Assembly (NCBI RefSeq): GCF_963576615.1
Contig: NC_088717.1
Coordinates: 26,563,513-26,627,512 of the forward strand
Origin: Watersipora subatra
Taxonomy: Eukaryota; Bryozoa; Gymnolaemata; Cheilostomatida; Watersiporidae
Direction of reading: 5' to 3'
Length of the DNA: 64,000 nt
The notes under the pieces: generated by a model
Databases searched by the model: none
What the model saw: only the letters and a program-made list of their open reading frames with translations
Told to the model about the DNA's origin: nothing
Position numbers and translations under genes: made by a program
Part shown: positions 1 through 10,400 of the stretch, piece by piece
Layout: every line of letters starts with the position of its first letter
Numbering within the stretch: the stretch's first letter is position 1

Positions 1-2139
1 AGTAGGCCTACTCGTAGCTGGAAAAAAATTAGTAACTCGGCTGCTGAAGGAAATGAACATGACCCACTATCACGAACAGTGGCAAATCCAACGTTATTAA
101 GTAGTGGAGATAAGAGAATTTAAATATCTACTATATATGTAAATGTATGTAAATATAAGATAGTGGAGAATAACTGACACTTGCAATCTTACACGATAAA
201 TCTTACAGCAATCTTACAAATGTTTGTTGTAAAATGTGAAAATAATTACGAAAAACCAACTGGTTAGATTTAACAGGAAAGGTGTGTAAGCTAATACATC
301 TAGCTGTACAACCCAGCGTTGCCCGGGTAATAAAAAAAACACTGAACAGAAAATTGATTTGTATTTAACATATAACAACATTTGCCATTTTACCTAAAAC
401 AACTGTGAAGGGTTTCAAATTTACTTTGTCAAACTACTTTTAAACTTCATATAATGACAAAAAAGGTTTCGTGCAGGTCAAATAATCTTTAAAAATAAAA
501 CGACTATAAAGGGTTTAGATGTAACAGTGAAATAATTAGCAAGTAGTAGCTAAATCGAGTCTGTTTTGCTACGATTACAATATGAGATGATTCGGTAATG
601 ATACAATTAATACAAACTGAGAAAACAAAATAACATTCGTGAATATGTTGAATTAATAATAACAATTCTTGCATAAGTGTGTATAAAAAAGTTACTGTTC
701 CACCAACAGATATCCACCAAAACTCTGAATACGACGATACTGCTACAACGATATGTTATGTAAAAGTAAATTATTGTAGTGTCTTTGTCTGATCGAAGGT
801 GAGAGAATATAGATGTTACTCCTACTCGAGATAATACATTATTGTCCGCGTGAAAAGTAGTGACCTTAACAGCGATTTAGCAATTGAACCTTAAGAAAAG
901 CCAAAAATAGAGGTTCACAAAAACGGCATCGTGTTTCATAGAATTAATAAAATTTAGTCGCCAATTTCTAATATCGAGAGAGTCTATTGTCAATATCGTT
1001 TTGCCGAAAACAAATTAGCCCTAATACGTCGAGGACAAAAAAGCATCGCGTGTCATGTAGCTAAAAGAAAGCCGTAGAGTTGTCATTATTACGTCATTTT
1101 GGGGTGAAAACGGCAAACGATGAATAGGTTATGAGGCGCAATAACCGGAGAATCCCGTTAACGCGCCCTAGATACCTAGTAGCGGCTAATAGTCGGAAAA
1201 GTACGGTACTCTATAAGGCGGACACACACACACAACGATTGCCGTTTATATAGTAGATTTACATTTATATTCCTAAATATGCATACATGTACATGTGTAC
1301 ATAGAAGATTAATTGTTATAGCTTGACACTTGTCTTTTAAAATTTAAATTTAAGAGCACCTGTTTCAGTTACATAAATATGTTTAAATAATATATTACAT
1401 GCACCAGGAAAAGACAACAAATAAATTACTTCGCCTGCTTAAAACTTACGCCGTTTAAATTATGGCCACCTAGGAATACAATGAGCAACAAACTTGGCCT
1501 GCAAACACAAACGTACATGTACATAGAAGATTGATTGTTGTAGCTTGACACTTGTCTTTTAAAAAGCTCTTCTTCTTTCAATGGGTCCATGGCAGAAATA
1601 CTTTTCAACTGATTCTGTATCTATTTCATCATTTTTATATATGAGTAACATTAGATGATTATTTAGACAGCCTGCCCATGGTGTTCCTCATCAATCTTTG
1701 GATTCGCTTCAATGCAGAAAAGTATCTCTCGCCTACTGCATTGGTGGCAGGCAAAACCAATACTAGATTAGTGAGCCTCTCCACTTCATCACCAGTTGCT
1801 AGAGCGCAACGCTGCGCTAGAGCGCTAGGTAATTAGTTGTTGGAAATTCCAAGTGAATGAGCTTAGACTGAAATTCTTACTAATTAGCCGCCGAAGATCA
1901 CTAAAAGGTCGGGGCTACTCAGCTGCCCAGCCGCCTCAGGGAATACGGGCCTGTGAATTTTATTGTCACGTAATGACTTCCGCGATGTACGCTATGCCGA
2001 TTTCGCAATTTCCGAGATTTTGACAGAAGAAAAGTGCTCCGGATGGTTCCGGAGTCTCCTAATAGGACAATACGGTACTGTCTGTATGAATATCTCAGCG
2101 GCTATAGCTATTCAAATCTTGGAACTGAAATCTCGCATC
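1..2139. other. Repeat-rich stretch without a recognised gene
   Basis: I see no exon chain here. At about 300-330 there is the motif ACCCAGCGTTGCCCGGGTAA, followed by an A-run; close relatives occur at about 28530, 29740 and, inverted, at 61600, so it marks one end of a dispersed repeat. The following 330-520 resembles the reverse complement of 5570-5850. A short CA run lies at about 1224-1235. The stretch 1900-1960 shares a short block (CAGCTGCCC, then ACGGGCCTG) with 16925-16955 and 47415-47445. Confidence 0.5.
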
Positions 2140-2212
2140 TTGCTAGATTTGAACTCACAACTTATTGCAACCGCAGGTTCGCAACCCAATTGTTTAACCA
2201 CCAGTCCATGAA
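2140..2212 (-). repeat. tRNA-like SINE fragment
   Basis: Read on the minus strand, the stretch has a B-box-like GTGAGTTCAAATC (plus strand 2147-2160) in the arrangement of a tRNA-derived SINE head. The same box recurs in the better SINE copy at 29580. No complete cloverleaf is apparent, so this is not called as a functional tRNA. Confidence 0.4.
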
Positions 2213-2591
2213 GGCTCTTATGATTCAAAGCCCTTACTACATATACTTTATTCATTCTTTTCCGATTTTTATACGCTAAATGACAATAATTGAAACTCTT
2301 AAAGATGTGGTTGCGTCAAATTTGAGTTGGTTGTAAAAGAAAGTATTTTTCTTTGTCTATCAGTTGATATGTTGTTTGTTGGGTTAGGCGATCACATTGT
2401 CAAGATATTTGAGGATTAAAATCGAAAAAATTTGATCACGGTAAAGACGCTTGGGCCAAAAAAACATGCCCAGACTTGCCCAAAATGATGTAACGCGTGA
2501 TACAACCTGTCTCTATCTCTCGTATTCACATCGGCTTTTGCGATAAAAGTCTAGTCCTACGTGGCTCTATTGGCATATATTTTATCTTGTA

Positions 2592-4506
2592 CAGTGCACC
2601 CTCGAGATACGATGTTAATTCGTTCCAGGATTGGCATCGCATGGTGAAAAATTCGTAGATCGGGGTATAGAGACCATTGTAATTAAACACTGCAAACACC
2701 CCTGGTAAAAATCGTCAATTTTTTATAAAAATGTGTACATATTGACAATTAGCAACAAAATAGTATGTTAACTTTAGTAATTATAGTTACCTACAGTAAC
2801 TGTATTGTATTTAGTGTATTTTAATGGTTATGATCTGCAATAAAACGCAAAATTATAATGTGTGTACCAAATGCAGTACGTACGGTAAGGAGTTCTTGCC
2901 TTCAAAAGGTACGCATAACAAACTTTGAATTCACTTCAAGTAAGTTTAGCTTGCTAAACCTACACTTAAAACTAAGTTTTAGTATGTATCAACTTTTTTT
3001 ATCAGGAAATTTTATCCTTCAGCAGTTCCTATTTTCACTTTCACTATAAAATTTAGTGTGTCTGGTCGAAACCTTTTTCAACCTAAATCAATAAGGCCGA
3101 GCGATGCAGTTATAGAAAGCGGCTCCTCACACACTTGACCATTTAATGGCTACTGAAAAGAAAAATTTTATTTTCTATACCAGACGTACATACCTTTGGA
3201 GTAACGTGGCTTTAGCTGGTACATGTAGCGAGTAAAGCAGAGATGAGGCAGAAGCGTATCAATGCTAATTATGGTGCTGTACACTTGAAAATAAATTTAA
3301 AACGTAATGAATTGGAATTTTTTAGCAGGCTAAAAGAAGTTGTCCATTCCTGTCCAATTCTTCTACCTTTTCTACGAAAAAATTGATGGTGCAATGCAGA
3401 AAATTGCTAACTAGCGCTTGTAAAAGGATCCAGAGAATGTGGTACAGTAGTTTGTCTGGTATGAAATGTGCACAAGAATCAATGTAACCATACATACAAA
3501 GTTTGTACGTATTTATACCCTAGGGGGGACAGGGCTTTAGCAAGTTTCAGAAAGTAATGTGGATGCGTCAACTATCTTGAGTAGCTAGTTGAATGAGTTA
3601 CATACATACATACGATGAATTGTATTCACGTAGAAGATAACAAGCCCATATGCAAAGACATGGTTAAACAAGAAAATAAAACATAAAATCAAAAGGAAAC
3701 AAATAAAATGAATAAAATATGAAAAACATGCCACACAAGAGATAAATAATATATATTATACATGCATTGTTTTAATGTACCAGTCCACATCAGTAAATTA
3801 AACACTTAAAATATTTCTGCGAATGTGGGGTTTTCTGTATCTTCTACATCCTCGCCTTTACTAAATGGTTGCTCCTTTTGAATGCTGATCGCGTGCATGA
3901 CCTAGCTCATTCAAATCTTCAGTCGGAAGCTCTTTCTTGTGTTTGCTTTAATGGAGTTCTTGTTTTAATAATAATTGCAAATGCTGATTGGTTGCGATCA
4001 TATTCCTTGACAATGTTGATAATACGGGTCCCTTCTTCTTATTTACGACATCCAACTTTGTTGACATAGAAATCAATTTTCCTTCGTTTTGTAACGTTTG
4101 TATCGGTCTCAGATTCCATAGATAACGAATGTAGATACTTGTAGTTATATACGTATGCTGACTTAAAAGTTTATAGTAAAAGCTATAATAACGCTACAAA
4201 TGAATATTTGCTCTTATCTCGCTTGTGCATTTTACACGAAATTTTCCACGCGGATATGAGAGAAGTCGATCATCGTGTCTCTTCTAAACGTTCTAAGAAT
4301 GTTTTCGGCAAACTATATTTCGGTGTCTTTTTTATTTCGACGTGTGTTATGAGCACAGCGACGGCCAAATTTTAACTCGGGCGAAACTTTTCTCAAGTTC
4401 GTATGGTGAAATAAAATTCGTATAGCGAGGGGAAGATATCACAATGTTTGACTTCGTAAGGTGAAAAAATCGTATATCAAGGTAATCGTATCTCGAGGGT
4501 GCACTG
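2592..4506. mobile_element. Tigger/pogo-like DNA transposon, non-autonomous
   Basis: The element is bounded by perfect inverted repeats of about 22 bp beginning CAGTGCACCCTCGAGATACG and is flanked by TA on both sides (2590-2591 and 4507-4508). The CAGT start and TA duplication are those of the Tc1/mariner-pogo superfamily. The interior keeps only a decayed N-terminal transposase patch on the minus strand (about 3870-4095). The paralogous repeat at 11.7-13.0 kb lacks the insertion, which supports these boundaries. At about 1.9 kb it may be an internally deleted copy of a full-length element. Confidence 0.8.
3870..4095 (-). pseudogene. Tigger-like transposase N-terminal remnant
   Basis: Minus-strand translation gives a patch containing KLDVVNKKKGTRIINIVKEY followed by DRNQS and IIKTR. 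This fits the N-terminal CENP-B/psq-type helix-turn-helix of pogo/Tigger transposases (Lys-Leu, then Ile-x-x-Tyr-x-x-Gly, then Ile-x-x-x-Tyr, then Ser-Thr-Ile). Stops follow soon after, and no DDE catalytic region is present. I infer a dead fragment inside the TIR element at 2592-4506. Confidence 0.55.
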
Positions 4507-5971
4507 TATATGTTCGTGTTGGCTAGAATAAAATTTTGAATCCAGCTACAGATACATTATTACCAATGTCTCAAAGGCCTCAAACAAGGAAAATAAAAAA
4601 CTTGTCAAACCAGTTTCTTCTAAATGCTGTGTAAACAATTAGTACCGATTCTACCAGTCTACGGTAATTCTGTCAAGCAAACTATGTAGAATAAGGTCTT
4701 TCTATCGGCACAGTTCCGTCGCTAACCACACTAACGATATACAGCCTCCCAAAAGTCCCGTCCACATTATGCCTGCCGCCTATCCTGCGTGTGGGGCTGT
4801 ATATCATTGCCACCGAAAACTAATTTCTTACTACCGTCAGTAAAATAAGCAAGCTGTGTCTTTGAAAAAAATATGTGGCGAAACCAACAAACATCCCTAA
4901 AAGTTATGTACATTGTATAGTCGACTGTCAACGTTATCGAGTCATTTTTGGTATTAATGTGTAGAAAAAATTCAATGGTCACATTTGATTAGTTGATTCA
5001 AGTACTAAACAAATGGTCGAGCTATGCAAAAGTGCCTGTCCATGCAGCTCTGATTGCATTTCACAAATCCATCTATCAGAAAAGATTTTAGCACAGGTGT
5101 CAACGGGGCTATGATATATTCAATGTTCTGCAAATCATGTTTCGCATTATCTTCAACAATATAATTTTTTTATTATATAATTTTTACAAGCAAAAAAGTT
5201 TTCATCTTGGCATAAAGCTTTTATTGAAAATATCAGGTCGTGGCCATTCACATAGTTTCAGCTCATACAATAAGACAATTTCATCTACTGCAGCAAACTC
5301 AAACAAAACATCATGGTTTATGCAGCACACATTCAAGTCTCTGTTTCCCATTTATGGCAGTTTCCGCACTGACAAAGCTGCTTCGGCGGGTGGGACCACA
5401 TAAACATCCTGTAATCTGTAAAACAAATGCAATAAATATATGTCATTCATAGATATGTCATAGCTCATTCAAAAGCCAAGACTCTGATGTATTGAAATAT
5501 ACAATAAAAATTATGTAATTTATGTGCTTTAATTTAGCTATTAGTCCTACTTGCTAATTATTTCACATTTACATTTAAACACTTTTATAGCTGTTTTATT
5601 TTGTTTCCTAATTTATTTGACCTGCACAAAACATTTTCCCCGTGATATGAAGTTTGAAAGTTACAGTTGTTTGACAAAGTTTGAAAACCTTTGCAGTGGT
5701 TTTTTTTCTCAATTTATTTAAACATCACAAAACACTCTTCTCATGGTATGAAGTTTGAAAGTTATAAGAGTAACCGTCGTTATATGTTAAATAAAAATAG
5801 GTTTTCTGTGCAGACTTTTATTACCCGAGCATTCAACTAGTTTTTTATTATTGTTCTGTGCAGTGTGGACCCTGCTGTCAATAAAAAAGTTAAAAATCGA
5901 TTTAAATTGACTTTCAAGGTTTGTAGTGAATAATCCTCCTCTTAATCATGGGCCCTGAAACAAGTGAAAGT

Positions 5972-6062
5972 TTGTATTATTGGTTTTGTGTAGGCAAAGT
6001 TTCACTTTTTTCTCAAGTGATAAGAAAAAAAGTGAAAACCTCCCGATACAAACCAATAATAC
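5972..6062. repeat. Short hairpin-forming inverted repeat
   Basis: The arms, about 40 bp each (GTATTATTGGTTTTGTGTAG... and its near complement ending ...AAACCAATAATACC), are separated by only a few bases (CAAGTGAT). The arms are imperfect near the middle but strongly complementary at the outer end and around AGTTTCACTTTTTTCT. It may be a tiny foldback element; there is no clear target duplication. Confidence 0.55.
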
Positions 6063-6077
6063 CACCCACTGTTTCTG

Positions 6078-6287
6078 TATAGTTGTTAAATTAAACAGTT
6101 AGGTTTAGTTTTTCCTATTTGAAGGACCAAAGGGGAGTTTGGAAAATCTTGGAACAGGTTGAATCTGGCAATTCACATGTATTTTACCGCTCATGCAACA
6201 TGAAATTCCTATAGTCGTTATTATCGTAGACGGAAAGGATCGTGTTTTAGTGGTGTCTACTGTACAGTCTAGTATTATAGTCTGCAC
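6078..6287 (-). repeat. Diverged repeat shared with 10690-10951
   Basis: Plus-strand TAGTTTTTCCT, then AAAGGGG-AGTTTG and ATTCACATGTAT, recurs at 10708-10790 in the same order. On the minus strand both copies can be read as a short C-terminal peptide containing IHVNC and ending RKN before a stop. The shared reading suggests remains of a transposon-coded terminus, but there is not enough to name the family. Confidence 0.35.
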
Positions 6288-6486
6288 AAGGTACTCAATA
6301 CATTGTGCATTTTATATAGGCCTTATTCATGATATTTTTGTATATACAAACCTATGTATAGCCACCTTGGTTAAACCAGACAATCGTGTAAACTGGACTA
6401 CTCACCACCCATATTAGTTCATTTTGAGGAAGGTTGATTATATTCAGTTTAGAAATGCAACATCAAGTAATCTAAACTTACCTTAA

Positions 6487-7316
6487 AGGTTGACTTGCAA
6501 CAAAATTCACATTACCGTTATTTGATATGAAAAGATTCACCATGTCTTACTCTGTTGTGTTGTAGGTGCAAAATATGTGGAAAGGTGATTACAAGCTCTT
6601 AAAAGCTTAAAAACGAACAGAAAATCGCAGCCACGCGAGACTGCCATAGTTTGGATTCCCTTTCCAAAATGGCTCAAATGTGATGTAGTTGTGAGAGATG
6701 GTTTCTGTTTACACATTCTTGCAACCTTATTCGTCGAAATATTTTCACAAATATACTTCACGCATTCAATAAAACTATGTTTATTGTTCTTACGCGTCTG
6801 TTTTATCGTCATTGTAATGCTGTCACTTTTAGCACTGATATCTTATAACTTACCGTAAAAAAATCGTTAAACTTTTTAACCTTAGCTCCAAGGAGTACAT
6901 ATCATTGTCTGATAACCATGATGAGCCTGTTGGTCACCTGTGATAATCGAAAAGTGCTGCAAAAATTATTTGCGAAGTATTGGGTCACATGATCAGATTA
7001 TGACTTGACGATTGAATAATGCCGAAACAAAATTGTAAAGTAGCGAGCATCTATATTTGATACAAGTCTTCGGTAAAACCCGAAGTGTTTGTCATAAACT
7101 AGTACTACGATAAGTTTTATATTGAGCTTTGTATTGGCCTTTCAATTCACGTGAGAACATACGTGACAAGACGATAACCAAAGTTCGTGGTTACGTCATC
7201 GAAATAAAGAGATTCCAATCTACGGCAGCTTTTCGTTTTTGAGCTTTTAAGAGCTTGTAATCACATTTCCACATATTTGGCACTTACAACACAACAGAGT
7301 AAGACATGGTGAATGG
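6487..7316. mobile_element. TTAA-flanked MITE, right end truncated
   Basis: This is a member of the family also seen at 49385-50300 and 63074-63950. It starts after TTAA (6483-6486) with AGGTTGACTTGCAACAAAAT. The internal sequence (GTGATTACAAGCTCTTAAAA and its inverted counterpart near 7243-7268) matches the full copies. The right terminal repeat stops near 7316 at GACATGGTGAAT, leaving out about 60 bp and the closing TTAA. The TTAA target is typical of piggyBac-type elements, but no transposase is present. Confidence 0.75.
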
Positions 7317-7324
7317 TAAGACAG

Positions 7325-7400
7325 GGGTCACAGGTAATCTGTACAGAGGAATCACAGATAATCTGTACAGAGGGTTCACAGCTAATCTGTACAGATAGAT
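7325..7400. repeat. Short tandem repeat, three units of about 24 bp
   Basis: Units carry TCACAGNTAATCTGTACAGA with small changes. The array sits between the truncated MITE and the first recognised exon of the 7.4-20.1 kb gene. Confidence 0.7.
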
Positions 7401-7437
7401 TTTTATTTTACTATTTTTACTTCTCTGGAATCTTTAG

Positions 7438-10400
7438 AAATACAGCAGCTGAGCTAAAAGACCGCCATGACAGTTCAACAGAAGAGGAAACGGAAACAAA
7501 AGCAGACATATCACTCCTACCCATGACAGATGATTACAAGCTCGACGTCGACGAACTAAAGAGTTCTTCCATTAAAGAAGGTGTGTAAATATCAAGTGTC
7601 ATGCACCATTCTTGAGTAAAGGTACAACCCTAAATACAGTTTTGCCATTTCTTATGCTAACAGTGTCATTTCTTATGCTAACAGTGTCATTTCTTGCGTT
7701 AACAGTGTCATTGATCGTGTTACCTGTGCCATTTCCTGTTAAACTTTTACAGAGTTTGTTGACCGAGAAGGAGTGAGATGGGTGAAGATGAGAAAGAGAT
7801 ACAACAACCTACTTATGAAGACATTTGAATGCCCTTGGGATAGCACCAGCTCTCATTTTCATAGTCATGCTGACGTAAAGGTCAAGGGTTAGTGTTGAGT
7901 TGAATTATTGAGCGGTTGAGAGCTATTTAATTTATATAGTTGGATAATTGTGGTTCTTTACGTCATATAAAAGTCGGGATATACAGTCATACTTTGGCAT
8001 ATAAGCTTAATCTCGTATGTCAAGTTATAACTGTACAGGTAAAATTATTGATGAGGTACTTTCTCTCTAGATGATTTGCCTGTCATTTCAGCTACTGGTG
8101 TAAATGATGGTAGTAAATGCTTTGCGGCTGTTTTTAGAGGAGAGACGGCCTGTTGTCAGTGAGCTTACCAGCCAAAGAGGAATAAAGCAAAAAGCTAGCG
8201 GTTGGAAGTTCTACCATCTGTCATCTCAACTTCAAGAAATGGTATGCACTGTCAACGTGAATTGTTATTCTAGAGCAGGGGTATCAAACTCAATTATTTA
8301 TTAGGTCAAAATTCTCCATACAGTAGACGCTTCTATAGCGTATACCTCCTATATTGTAAATTCTAGATAACGTAAAAAATATATGCTAAGTGTTTGCTAT
8401 GTGCTACGTAAAAAGTTCCATACCCTACAGGATGAAAATATTCGTTGGTTATAAAAATTCGCGATTTCGCGAACAGTCAATTCCGCAAATTATTAAATTC
8501 CGTGAATAATTAGTTTATTTTTAATCACCAGGGAGAATAACTCCTGCATCAAATTAAAAACTAGTCGCTAGGCTAGTTTTATAAATACTAAACGTAGTTG
8601 AGTTCCAAAACATTTTTAAAATCATTGCCTAGGCTTTGAGCTAACACCATTGCCAATGCATCACATTTATTTACAAAATTATTCAAGGTTGTCACAAGAT
8701 ATGCAGAACGGCGTCATCGCGAAAATAGCCGCTAGGCGGAAGTACTAAACGTAGCCGAGTTCCAAAACCTCTTTAAAATCATCGCCGGGCTTCGAGTTTT
8801 ATTGTCATTGCATCAAACTTTACAAAATTATTCAAGGTTTTCACAAGTTATTCAGCATGGCTTCGTCATCGCAAAAAATCGCTCCTAGTCTTTTTACATT
8901 GAAATCAATTCCATAAATCTCTAATATCGAAGTTGAGGACGATTCTGATCTGGACATTATGGTATGTATTTGATTTGCAGTGCAGATACGTTTTTCCATA
9001 ATTAACTGCATTAGTTAATTCTTTTGTTTAAAAACTGATCGCTTGCATTAAACACTTCAGCTATTGTTTTTGTAATTCCATAACACTTATTAATATTTTT
9101 TCTTTTTTGTGTTTACTGCAGATTGAGAATAAAACAACCTAGTCCGATTACGAAAACTAGAGACAAGTAGTAATATTCATCAAGGCAGGAGTATTGGCAA
9201 AGAAGCAACCAGTCAACCTAGACCCCTCCATCGACGACAACTCCTTGATATCGCTGCAGCAAACATGATTAAATTATATATTTTATTTCATGTATAGATA
9301 TATTATAATTTATTACAAACTTGAGTTTACAAATAAAATATTTCAAATACAAATAAAATTTTACAAACGATGAATGGGTAAATATAAACAGTTTAGTCCA
9401 TATGGCGGTTGTCTAGCAATAAAATTAAACTGACACTTTTGATAAGTAAATACTAGCGTGTAATGGTACTCTCTGACTAGTTATTTTGGTAATAGCAGCA
9501 GCTCTGTCGCCGTCACTTTCTTGGGTAGATGTTAAAGGCGATTATCTCGCTACTACATGACTGGTAAGGAAGTTATCATCAGAACTCTCCTCGTGGCTTA
9601 CTATTGCAAAGTTCTGCCGGTCGGTCAAAGATTTGTGCTCGTAAAGGCGTTTTTGTTCCTTTTTTAAAACAGATATATTCTCCTCGTTAGCAGCTGCGGT
9701 CAGTTCTACCTCAATTTCAAGACCTCCCTGAATTATTGGTGATCTTCTAAGAATGACATCTACCACCCTTGCAATCATTGTGCCTCCGTGTACGATGAAA
9801 AATCTCTCTCTCACACTAAAACAAATAATGAAGTGGTAGTGATGGAAAAAATAAATATTGCGTTTTACCGAAGAACCAAAGTAAAATTCAACTAATTTAG
9901 TAAATGTGAAAAACTCATTACTTACCACAAATTGTTGGTTCATCAAAGGCCTCCAAATCTATGAATATTCGTAAAAACCTCTGAACGCAGCAAAAAATTT
10001 ATAGCTTAGCACGATCGACCCGTACGTGTAGTTGTAAGCTAAATAGGAAACGAAACACTCAATGTGCGCATGCGTAGGGTTAACTCTATTGCTAGACGTA
10101 CTAGAGTTAACTCTTCATAGAGAGTGACAGTTTTCAGCCACGAATAAATTAATCCGCGAATATGCATGAAATGGCAATTTTCGCGAAATATAACTCCGCG
10201 AATAAATTCATCCTGTAGGGTATACTAGACTGGGCAATCTAATACATCACAGCTCAGCATTGTGTCCCATTTAAATAGTCTAATTGAGTAATTGCTCATA
10301 AATACCTAAAGGCGGTCGATTGGTGCAGGTGTTACAGCATCGGTCTACCAATCTGAATGTCATGAGTTGGAGTATCGCCGAAAGTTATCTTTTATCCTAA

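Larger units (their letters stand above)
2345..5450. repeat. Old dispersed repeat, copy A, split by a Tigger-like insertion
   Basis: The outer parts (2345-2589 and 4509-5450) align by eye, in the same order, with 11715-13050. Shared landmarks are ATAAAAGTCTAGTCCTAC, AGCTACAGATACATTATTA, a TTTCCTCTAAATGCTGTG-like block and a block ending ATAAACATCCTGTA. The copies are clearly diverged. The right part includes a degraded version of the cysteine-rich coding patch described at 12770-13012. The element at 2592-4506 interrupts this copy only, so copy B serves as its empty site. Confidence 0.6.
8423..10220. mobile_element. TIR element with CCCTACAGGATGAA ends and TA duplication
   Basis: The two ends are inverted copies beginning CCCTACAGGATGAA, then diverging but still alike (ATTCG, then CG-rich subterminal motifs such as TTCGCG). 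Each is flanked by TA (8421-8422 and 10221-10222). The element lies in the large intron of the gene at 7.4-20.1 kb. The start CCCTA resembles that of the element at 15870-17233, so the two may be related. No recognisable transposase is left; one exon-like fragment is described separately. Superfamily not assigned. Confidence 0.7.
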
